DNA from: Clostridia bacterium
GTDB taxonomy: Bacteria; Bacillota; Clostridia; Oscillospirales; Acutalibacteraceae
DNA: 57,049 bases
Assembly: GCA_017416485.1 (NCBI GenBank)
Contig: JAFQCH010000003.1
Coordinates: 1-57,049, forward strand
Direction: 5' to 3'
Shown: one piece after another, positions 18,180 through 25,100 of the stretch
Layout of the letters: every line of letters starts with the position of its first letter
How positions within the stretch are numbered: position 1 is the first letter of the stretch
Translations under genes and position numbers: made by a program
Notes under the pieces: generated by a model
What the model was told of the DNA's origin: nothing
The model's database searches: none
What the model saw: only the letters and a program-made list of their open reading frames with translations

Positions 18180-18208
18180 ATCATACCACATCCGATTGAT
18201 TTTGTAAA
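18180..18208 (-). promoter_or_regulatory. Promoter of the secreted dockerin-like gene
   Basis: On the minus strand, TTTACA (18203-18208), a 17-base spacer and TATGAT (18180-18185), preceded by TGG as an extended -10. Confidence 0.65.
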
Positions 18209-18243
18209 TATATAAAAATACATAATTTGCAGAAAATTTTTTC

Positions 18244-18271
18244 TTGCATTTGCTGAAAATTGCAGTATAAT
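18244..18271 (+). promoter_or_regulatory. Promoter of the scaffold / GGGtGRT operon
   Basis: TTGCAT (18244-18249), a 16-base spacer and TATAAT (18266-18271). A second overlapping TATAAT occupies 18271-18276. Confidence 0.7.
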
Positions 18272-18286
18272 ATAATTGTATATTTT

Positions 18287-18311
18287 GGGCTGTACTGTGT
18301 TGTACAAGCCC
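18287..18311 (+). other. 5' UTR hairpin of the scaffold / GGGtGRT mRNA
   Basis: GGGCT-GTAC (18287-18295) pairs with GTAC-AGCCC (18302-18305, 18307-18311), with one bulged A and a 6-base loop. It lies about 10 bases after the predicted transcription start, so it would cap the mRNA 5' end. There is no U-run, which makes attenuation unlikely and RNA stabilisation plausible. Confidence 0.5.
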
Positions 18312-18343
18312 CAGGGTTACGAAATGAAAGGAGCAAACAAACA

Positions 18344-19036
18344 ATGACCTACACGCATGAAGTAGAAAAAATGTGCCCGGTCGCCAAAGGCCCCAAGCAC
18401 GGTCCCGCACCCATTCCCGAAGAAGGCCGTTGGGTAAAGTCCACTGAAATCAAAGACATCAGCGGTTTCACACACGGTGTGGGCTGGTGTGCACCCCAGC
18501 AGGGCGCTTGCAAGCTGACCCTCAACGTAAAAGAAGGCATCATCGAAGAAGCACTTGTTGAAACTCTCGGTTGCACCGGTATGACCCATTCCGCAGCTAT
18601 GGCTGCCGAAATTCTTCCCGGCAAAACCATTCTTGAAGCTCTGAACACCGACCTCGTTTGCGATGCTATTAACACCGCCATGCGCGAACTGTTCCTGCAG
18701 ATCGTTTACGGCCGTACCCAGTCCGCTTTCTCCGAAGACGGTCTGTCCATCGGTGCATCCCTTGAAGACCTCGGTAAAGGCCTGTGCTCTCAGGTCGGCA
18801 CCTGCTTCAGCACCAAGGCAAAGGGTGTGCGTTACCTGCAGCTGACTGACGGTTACATCACCAAAATGGCTCTTGATGCAGACGATCAGGTTATCGGTTA
18901 CGAATACATAAAGGTCGGCCCCCTGCTTTCCGCTATCCGCAAGGGTGAAGACATCCAGGCCGCCCTCAAGAAGTTCACCGGCACTTACGGCCGCTTTGCT
19001 GATGCCGTAAAGACCATTGACCCCAGAGAAGAATAA
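18344..19036 (+). CDS. Iron-sulfur cluster assembly scaffold-like protein (GGGtGRT partner)
   Basis: The 230-residue protein has a NifU/IscU-like core. GWCAPQQGACKL, ALVETLGCTGMTHSAAMAAE and DLVCDAINTAMREL place conserved cysteines where scaffold proteins bind clusters, and GLCSQVGTCFSTKAKG adds two more. In clostridia this protein is annotated as an Fe-S scaffold and regularly lies upstream of the GGGtGRT gene, as here (13-base gap). The start at 18344 has AAAGGAG ten bases upstream. Codon choice is more restricted than in neighbouring genes (GAC, ATC, GGT, GCT favoured), suggesting high expression. The biochemical role is not established. Cluster binding is inferred from the cysteines. Confidence 0.8.
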   Translation: MTYTHEVEKMCPVAKGPKHGPAPIPEEGRWVKSTEIKDISGFTHGVGWCAPQQGACKLTLNVKEGIIEEALVETLGCTGMTHSAAMAAEILPGKTILEALNTDLVCDAINTAMRELFLQIVYGRTQSAFSEDGLSIGASLEDLGKGLCSQVGTCFSTKAKGVRYLQLTDGYITKMALDADDQVIGYEYIKVGPLLSAIRKGEDIQAALKKFTGTYGRFADAVKTIDPREE

Positions 19037-19049
19037 GGAGGACGCAAAA

Positions 19050-20057
19050 ATGGCTAATAATGTAGTATTTGAAGGCAAAGACAGAAGAATGCCCGGTATC
19101 GAAAAGTGCCTGGCTGAATACGGTCTTGAAAGTCTTGAAGCAGCCCGCGACCTCTGCACCGCTAAGGGAATTGACGTTGACACCATCGTCAGAGGCGCAC
19201 AGCCCATCGCATTCGAAAATGCTGTCTGGGCATACACTCTCGGCACAGCTGTTGCCATCCAGAAGAATGTTTCCACCGCTTCCGAAGCTGCTGCTGCAAT
19301 CGGTATCGGTCTGCAGGCTTTCTGCGTACCCGGCAGCGTTGCTGACCAGAGAAAGGTCGGTCTTGGCCACGGCAACCTCGGTGCAAGACTGCTTGACGAC
19401 GGCACCAAGTGCTTCGCTTTCCTGGCAGGTCACGAATCTTTCGCAGCTGCTGAAGGTGCTATCGCTATCGCAAAGACCGCCAACAAGGTCCGTACCACTC
19501 CCCTTCGCGTTATCCTCAACGGTCTGGGCAAAGATGCAGCTATGATCATCTCCCGCATCAACGGCTTTACTTATGTTCAGACAGAATATGACTACTTCAC
19601 CGGCGAACTCAAGGTCGTCAAGGAAGTCGCTTATTCCGAAGGCGAACGCGGTCAGGTCCGTTGCTACGGTGCTGACGATGTCAACGAAGGCGTTGCCATC
19701 ATGATCAGCGAAGGTGTTGATGCATCCATCACCGGCAACTCCACCAACCCCACTCGCTTCCAGCATCCCGTTGCAGGTACCTACAAAAAATGGTGCTATG
19801 AAAACGACCGCAAATACTTCTCCGTCGCTTCCGGCGGCGGCACCGGTCGTACCCTGCATCCCGACAACATGGCTGCAGGCCCTGCTTCCTACGGCATGAC
19901 CGACACCATGGGTCGTATGCACTCCGATGCTCAGTTCGCAGGCTCCTCCTCCGTTCCGGCACACGTCGAAATGATGGGCCTTCTGGGCATGGGCAACAAC
20001 CCCATGGTCGGTGCAACCGTTGCTTGCGCAGTTGCAGTTGCTGAAGCTCTGAAATAA
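19050..20057 (+). CDS. GGGtGRT family protein
   Basis: The 335-residue protein contains the namesake motif in SVASGGGTGRTLHPD near residue 265. The family (PF14057) has no known activity. Other notable segments are GSVADQRKVGLGHGNLGARLL, an Ala/Gly-rich hydrophobic region, and the conserved tail EMMGLLGMGNNPMVGATVAC. AAGGAGG precedes the ATG. It is the second gene of an operon with the scaffold-like protein and shares its restricted codon use. Its last 90 bases are duplicated at 21947-22036 with eight synonymous differences. The copy carried by this intact gene is therefore likely to have been supplied by the element that inserted behind it. Confidence 0.88.
   Translation: MANNVVFEGKDRRMPGIEKCLAEYGLESLEAARDLCTAKGIDVDTIVRGAQPIAFENAVWAYTLGTAVAIQKNVSTASEAAAAIGIGLQAFCVPGSVADQRKVGLGHGNLGARLLDDGTKCFAFLAGHESFAAAEGAIAIAKTANKVRTTPLRVILNGLGKDAAMIISRINGFTYVQTEYDYFTGELKVVKEVAYSEGERGQVRCYGADDVNEGVAIMISEGVDASITGNSTNPTRFQHPVAGTYKKWCYENDRKYFSVASGGGTGRTLHPDNMAAGPASYGMTDTMGRMHSDAQFAGSSSVPAHVEMMGLLGMGNNPMVGATVACAVAVAEALK
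19968..20057 (+). repeat. 3' end of the GGGtGRT gene, copy 1 (putative attL side)
   Basis: These 90 bases match 21947-22036 at 82 positions, and all eight differences are at third codon positions and silent. The longest identical block is 26 bases (19986-20011 with 21965-21990), a plausible recombination core. Confidence 0.8.
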
Positions 20058-20121
20058 AGGCTTCGCGGCTCTTGGTAGTGTGTTAAAGCGATAAAACCGC
20101 ACTAAAATTTAATAATCATAG

Positions 20122-20174
20122 GCGCACACATCATTTTTAGATTTTAACCAATGATGTGTGCGCTCATTTTTTTT
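20122..20174 (+). terminator. Terminator after the GGGtGRT gene
   Basis: A perfect 14-bp inverted repeat (20122-20135 with 20150-20163), a 14-base loop, then TCA and eight T (20167-20174). Confidence 0.85.
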
Positions 20175-20194
20175 ATATTTCAGGAGGTTTAACA

Positions 20195-20702
20195 ATGAAA
20201 AAAAAATCAAAATGCACCCTACTACTACGATCACTTTTGAAGATGGTTGTAACTTGTATTCAGACGTTTGCCGCAAGCGCAATTTAAGGCACCCTAATTG
20301 TAGGTGTTGTATTATTCCAGTTATAGAAAATGTTGAAAATAGCAAGAAAATAGTGTATAATAACAAAAAAGCAATTGATAAATCTACTGTAAGTAGTCCA
20401 GTAGACATTACGAATTCAACAACAAAAACTTCAGAAACAAAAATAGCTCCAGAGTGGGAGAATGCCAATTTTGCTCCAGATAAGGTAGAAAACATAAAAA
20501 ACACCTTTCAGAATATGGTGAGATTACTTTTGATGATTATGTTAAGGGCGCAAGAATACTTCTTTCTAAACCAGTTGGAGGTAGCATAGACGGATTTGAA
20601 AATAATGCTGGAGCAACATATAGGTATGATAAAGAAAATAATGATTTTGCTATCGGAAAAGATGGTATTATTTTTACCAGATTTAAACCTATTGATAAAT
20701 AG
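20195..20702 (+). pseudogene. MuF-tip / BECR-fold nuclease toxin, two frame breaks
   Basis: AGGAGG (20182-20187) precedes the ATG at 20195, but the reading frame reaches a stop at 20285. Shifting by one base in the A9 run after the ATG gives a frame that contains RHPNCRCCIIPVIENV, the C-terminal tip of Mu gpF-like phage head proteins. That frame continues to about 20490. A second one-base shift in an A-rich stretch opens the frame holding KHLSEYGEITFDDYVKGARI, GATYRYDKENNDFAIGKDG and IIFTRFKPIDK, ending in TAG at 20700. The last part matches the barnase/EndoU/colicin-D/RelE-like (BECR) nuclease toxins found at MuF C-termini. I read it as an inactivated orphan toxin cassette. Recoding is considered separately. 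The family assignment is from motif recognition only. Confidence 0.6.
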
Positions 20703-20724
20703 AAATATTGGGAGGTAATAAAGA

Positions 20725-20940
20725 ATGGAGAACTCAAACAATTGTAGAAAGATAGAAATACCTAAAAGTATCTGCGCTTGTTGTGGACTAATTGAGGTAA
20801 CATTTTATGGTATTTGTTCTGTATGTGGTTGGCAATATGATTTAGTACAGAATAAAATACCTGACTATAAAGGCGGTGCTAATCAAATGAGCTTAAACGA
20901 AGCAAAAGAAGCATATAAAAAAGGTGAAGAAATTTACTAA
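20725..20940 (+). CDS. CPCC-type cysteine-rich small protein (probable immunity)
   Basis: The 71-residue protein has a zinc-ribbon-like pair CACCG ... CSVCGW at about residues 17-37, followed by GGANQMSLNEAKEAYKKGEE. This is the CPCC cysteine-rich family pattern (C-x-C-C-G, then CxxCGW, then GaN and LNEA). GGGAGG lies 10 bases upstream. CPCC proteins are frequently found directly behind polymorphic-toxin genes, and this one follows the BECR toxin remnant by 22 bases. An antitoxin/immunity role is therefore inferred. The gene is intact although its toxin is broken, which fits selection to keep immunity. It ends in TAA, immediately before the repeated terminator module. Confidence 0.75.
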   Translation: MENSNNCRKIEIPKSICACCGLIEVTFYGICSVCGWQYDLVQNKIPDYKGGANQMSLNEAKEAYKKGEEIY

Positions 20941-21051
20941 TTTAATAGAGCAATAAGGCAAACCACTTATAAACAGTAGTGGTTTGCTTGTCTTTTATAG
21001 TGATTTAGACGATAAACAAAACAACTAAATATTATTACAAGGGATTACCAG
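20938..21051 (+). repeat. Cassette-boundary direct repeat A (terminator plus MuF hinge)
   Basis: The 114 bases repeat at 21655-21767 with few differences. Each copy has a terminator (GCAAACCACT, a 10-base loop, AGTGGTTTGC, then a T-rich tail; here 20958-20997) followed by DNA encoding KYYYKGLP, the segment just upstream of the HPNCRC tip. The repeat thus starts after one immunity gene and ends inside the next toxin's shared stem, the right place for cassette swapping by recombination. Confidence 0.8.
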
Positions 21052-21437
21052 CACACCCTAATTGTAGATGTTGTATTGTGCCTGTGATTGATAATGTCAC
21101 AAAGGAAGAAAACCAAAATAAAACTTTGTAGAAATAGATTAAAAAATATAATGCTCTTTCTGCTAATTAGGGAAAATCATTGACAATTAAATTAGAAGAT
21201 GATAATATCAAAATACCGCAAGGAATGTATAAGCAAACAAATAAGGAATTAGAAAAAGGTATTAAATCTTGGCAAAAAAAGATAGAAGAGCATCAGAAAA
21301 AATTACAACATCCAGAGCTTTTGGAGGGTTGGGAAAAATTAAGCGAAAAAGCAAAATAGGGTACAATTCTTCACTGGGAGAAAGAATTATTAGCTTTTGA
21401 AAATAATATTAAGGCTGCTGAAAAATTGCTAAAATAG
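21009..21437 (+). pseudogene. MuF-tip / helical toxin cassette interrupted only by TAG
   Basis: One frame runs from 21009 through KYYYKGLPAHPNCRCCIVPV and then through a Lys/Glu-rich helical region (NKELEKGIKSWQKKIEEHQK, then GTILHWEKELLAFENNIKAA). It reaches the immunity gene with no TAA or TGA. TAG occurs in frame at 21129, 21135, 21168, 21357 and 21435. Reading those as glutamine gives a continuous protein that ends at a TGA (21453-21455) overlapping the immunity ATG. With the standard code this is a pseudogene with four internal nonsense codons. The helical domain resembles C-terminal domains of phage polymorphic toxins (KxxIxxHxxKIxHPE ... W..L), but I cannot name its activity. Confidence 0.55.
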
Positions 21438-21451
21438 AGGAGGAAAAAGAA

Positions 21452-21625
21452 ATGAATACAAAGTATTCAGAATTTGCTATAGATAGCATAATAGATGAGA
21501 TAAATAGCCGTTACAAAGAAGCAAAAGACAAGTTAAATGATAATGTTAAAGATGAATATTATAGCGGTTATTGGCAAGCTTACTATGAAGTAATGGAAAT
21601 AATAAAAAATAGATTAGATAACTAA
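21452..21625 (+). CDS. Small acidic protein, probable immunity protein of cassette 2
   Basis: The 57-residue protein begins MNTKYSEFAIDSIIDEINSR and ends in KNRLDN. It is predicted to be all helical, with no membrane segment or signal peptide. GAGGAGG lies 8 bases before the ATG. Its ATG overlaps the TGA that would end the upstream toxin frame if TAG were read through (ATGA), an arrangement common in toxin-immunity pairs. I do not recognise the family. The assignment rests on position and size. Confidence 0.65.
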   Translation: MNTKYSEFAIDSIIDEINSRYKEAKDKLNDNVKDEYYSGYWQAYYEVMEIIKNRLDN

Positions 21626-21654
21626 GAAAAGTGTAAAAATATTATTTTAATGAT

Positions 21655-21767
21655 TAATTTAATAGAGCAAATAAGGCAAACCACTTATAAACAGTAGTGG
21701 TTTGCTTGTCTTTTATAGGGGTTAGACATTAAACAAACAACTAAATATTATTACAAGGGATTACCAG
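21655..21767 (+). repeat. Cassette-boundary direct repeat B
   Basis: This is the second copy of the 20938-21051 module. Its terminator occupies 21676-21715 and it encodes LDIKQTTKYYYKGLPEG in one frame. That frame diverges after GLP and stops at a TAA overlapping the next ribosome binding site. One base is missing relative to copy A near the A-rich stretch. Confidence 0.8.
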
Positions 21768-21792
21768 AGGGTAATAACTTATGGAGGTAAAT

Positions 21793-21931
21793 ATGGAAAA
21801 TACAGTAGAAACTAATGTTAGTGAAGTTGTAGAAGAAACGACAAATACTGTAAATTTATGGTATGATGGGTGCGGTTAATAATAAAAGTGATGGGGTGAA
21901 AGCCCTATACAGCGCGGTTTATAAGGCCTAA
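21793..21931 (+). pseudogene. Shreds of phage genes downstream of the MuF cassettes
   Basis: A good ribosome binding site (GGAGG at 21783-21787) leads to a 28-codon frame MENTVETNVSEVVEETTNTV... that stops at 21877-21879. It resembles the start of a phage scaffold or head gene cut short. A second frame at 21863-21931 encodes NNKSDGVKALYSAVYKA and looks like the C-terminus of another phage protein. Both are too short for a family call. Confidence 0.4.
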
Positions 21932-21946
21932 ATGGATAATCTCAAC

Positions 21947-22036
21947 GAAATGATGGGTCTGCTCGGCATGGGCAACAACCCCATGGTCGGCGCTACGGTT
22001 GCTTGCGCTGTTGCAGTTGCTGAAGCTCTTAAATAA
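21947..22036 (+). pseudogene. Displaced 3' end of the GGGtGRT gene, copy 2 (putative attR side)
   Basis: The frame encodes EMMGLLGMGNNPMVGATVAC and continues to LK plus TAA, identical in protein sequence to the end of the intact gene. DNA identity is 82 of 90 with only silent changes. An ATG at 21932 is in frame but has no ribosome binding site. The native terminator region probably lies just beyond (22104-22138). Confidence 0.8.
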
Positions 22037-22103
22037 GAACCTGAAATGCCTTGCATTTCAGAACCTTGTTACTCGCTTCGCTCGTAACAAGTTTTATCCG
22101 ATA

Positions 22104-22138
22104 AAAAATCCTCTCGTTTTCAGCAAACGGGAGGATTT
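22104..22138. terminator. Terminator at the end of the surface-protein gene
   Basis: AAATCCTC-TCGTTT (22106-22119) pairs with AAACGG-GAGGATTT (22125-22138), with one wobble and a 5-base loop. On the minus strand a run of six T follows, serving the gene that ends at 22151. On the plus strand it could also end the original GGGtGRT transcript. Confidence 0.85.
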
Positions 22139-22150
22139 ATTTTATATTCT

Positions 22151-25100
22151 TTATTCCAGACCTACAGATCTGCGCAACAGGGTGCGTGCATCGCCTGCAG
22201 TCAACTTACCGTCGCCGTCTGTATCACCTGCGCAGACCTTTTCGGGATCAGCCGCATCCAGACCGACGGAAATGCGCAATGCAACTCTTGCGTCACCCGA
22301 ATCCAGAATACCATTGCCGTCCAGATCGCCGATGACCGCGAGTTTGAAGAGCTGACCGTTGTTGGTCACTTTGATACCTGTGCCGGTTTGTACAATTGCA
22401 TCATCTTCAATACGAACACCTGCGTCGGTCATGATAATTACATTGCTGCTATTGTCGAGCATCCCGCGCAATGCGCCGACCGTGAGTCCTGTCTGATCAA
22501 GGATGACAAGGTTATTTTCATAATCCACACGGATACCTGTTTGCGCAACGGGCACAACCGTGATGGCAAGAATTTGTGTTTCGATCTGCATGGGGCATTT
22601 GTTGCACAGCAGTGCCTTTGTACCCGTGGAGTATGCAGTGGGCTCCATGATGGTGATCCAGCCCTTGGGATCGTGACCCGTTGCGGGGGCATCGGGATTA
22701 TCCACCGTCTGCTTTTCGCCGCAGCGTTCGCAAGTGGCAGAAAGAGTTCCTGCCGCAACGCAGGTTGCACTCTTATCAACAACAAATTCGGAATACTTAT
22801 GGTTCAGCAATCTGCCGTCCGAATATCCGCAGACCGTGCAGAAACGAATGGTATTGCAATCCTTTGTTTCGTCCCACTTGTGGTCACCGATATTGCCCGT
22901 ATCCTGCGGTTCGGTTTCAAAAGCACAGCGCTTGCAGACCATTTTGGTCCAGACCGTGCTTTCGCAGTCACCCGAAACCACAACGACTTCATAATCATGG
23001 CCGAGTGCAGAGCCGATGTCGGGCAGAGTTTCCGTTGCATCGCAGTATTCGCACTTGGCGGTTTTGGTGCCGTCAGTCAAACAGTCGGCATCAGAGTTGG
23101 TTTTGTAATCCACAAAGGTATGATCGGTTGTGGAATCGATGTCCACCACCGTATTTTTGGCAAAGCAGATCGGGCAGGTTGCCGTTTTGGTGCCGTCCGC
23201 AGAGCAGGTGGCATCGCCGTTGGGAACATAAACACTGAAATCGTGGGCAATTTCGGGCATGACCTTGGTCAGCGTGCATGTGCAATCGGTGTAGGTGCAA
23301 GCCATAACAGCCATGCCGACCGTGTTGCAGTAAATGTAAGCCGCAGACTGACTGTAGTTGTGTTCATTGGAAATAAACACGCTTGAAAGAGCCACATCTT
23401 CGTTTGCGAAGTAAGAGGCGACACCGTTCTCATCGGCAATGCGAACAGGCTCCTTGCCGGATTTAATGAGGCAATGACCCGACACGGCAATGCGTGCGGG
23501 GGAATCGGGTGCAGCGGAAAGAAGAACCGCTTTGACACCGTCTGCACTGTCTGCACGCAGGTTGGTGCTGATAAAATCGGCATCGCCCTGTGTGAACAGA
23601 GCTTCTTCCTGGGCAGCGACAGTGACAGAGCAATTGTCGAAACGCACACCCTCTGTGCCGACCGCAATACCTCTGCCGATACAGCCCGTTACCAAGAAGG
23701 TGCTGTCATTGGCTGTGAGTTTTTTGGCGGCAATACCGGCACCGCCGTTGGTGGTGATATTGCATTTTTCAAAGAACAAGCGGCTGTCGGCTGCGTTGAA
23801 CGCTGTGCCTGTGACGCCGTTGGCAACGAATTCACTGCCGTAAGCCTGCAAAGAGGCATTATTCAGGGCAAACAAAGCCGCGGAGTCCGTGTTCTGCACA
23901 GTGGCACCGAGCAGAACGGCATCACTGCTTGCAAGCGAAAGGGTATCGTTGCGGTGGTTGCCGTAAAGCACACCCATTCCCACAAAATCGGAGGCATAAA
24001 CATACATAGGGGAACGAAGGTCCAGCGTGCCTCCGTTGTGCACAAGCACACTGTTGAGCATATTGACGGCATTGCCGCCTACATTGGTTACAGAAAGGCT
24101 GCTTGCGTTGCCGTTCAGGCGCACATAGGCATTGGTCATTTTCCATTCGCCTGTCAGGGACGAAGCGGCTTCGCGCAGGATGATATCCACCGCGCCCGTG
24201 ATTTCCATACCTGCAAGGGTTGCGCCGTTGAGAGTCAGGGTGTAGCGGCCGCTGACACTCTTTTGCAGCATCCATTTGTAATTCGCCGCAGAACCGCCCT
24301 CGTTGTAAGAAACATTAACACCGTTGGCGAGCATGTCTGCCGCAATATCCACGGGCGAGCCGTTGATTTTCAAAGAACAAGCGGAGTCGGAGCGATAACT
24401 TTCCGCACCGTCCACAAAGCAAAGCATTTTATAGTTAAGATCGGTTGCATAGTTATAGGTTCTGCCGAACAGCATGACGGGTGAACCCGAAACTGCGAAC
24501 GAACCACCGACTGCCGTGAGAGAAGCACGGCTTGCCGCCGAAGAACCGACCGTGAGCAGTTTGGTGGATGCGGCAAGACCCGTATTGCCGCCGATGGCTG
24601 TGACAGAGCCGTCTTCAATGGTGATCTGCCCCATGCAGAAGAAGCCGTAATTGTCGCCGTCTGCAATGATCTGACCGCCCGAAATGACGGGATGTGCAGC
24701 ATGGCTGTTGATGCCGTAGGCACCGCCGTCTGCGATGAGTGTGCCGCCACTCATAAGAAGGTCTGTATAATAAAGATAAACGCCGGAATTGACCGAAGCG
24801 GAAGCATTGATGACACCGCCCGTGACCAATGCGGAGGCATCATAGCAACGAAGGCCTGCATCCGTACCGACGGCTGTAACAGAACCGCCGCTGACTTCAA
24901 AGGCTTTGCAATCGCCTCTGTCGGCACTTGCAGACAGCCCGTTGACGCTGATGCCCTGATAGCCCGAGGTTTTCAGAATACCGCCGGAGATGTGCAGGTC
25001 GGATTTATCGATCTGCATGCCGTATGTATAAGACGTGTCCGTGCCGACGGTGACCTTGGCTTCAACCGAACCGCCGGTCATTTTGAAAGCACTGTTGTTG

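Larger units (their letters stand above)
20058..22036 (+). mobile_element. AT-rich phage-derived island with toxin-immunity cassettes
   Basis: Between the intact GGGtGRT gene and the second copy of its 3' end the sequence becomes strongly AT-rich and loses the host codon pattern. It contains three partial copies of a MuF minor-head-protein C-terminus (HPNCRC or its upstream KYYYKGLP), two toxin remnants, two small immunity-like genes and fragments of other phage genes. There is no integrase, portal or capsid gene, so this is a remnant. The flanking gene-end duplication is the pattern left by integrases that target gene 3' ends. Confidence 0.75.

Noticed and set aside
20496..20502. A-AAA-AAC heptamer as a proven programmed -1 frameshift site
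   Set aside because: The phase is right, but no pseudoknot or stimulatory stem is visible just downstream and a second break is needed upstream. It is reported only as a possibility inside a probable pseudogene.
21932..22036. A 34-codon protein gene at the right end of the island
   Set aside because: It has no ribosome binding site and encodes only the conserved tail of the GGGtGRT protein. It is better read as the displaced gene end.
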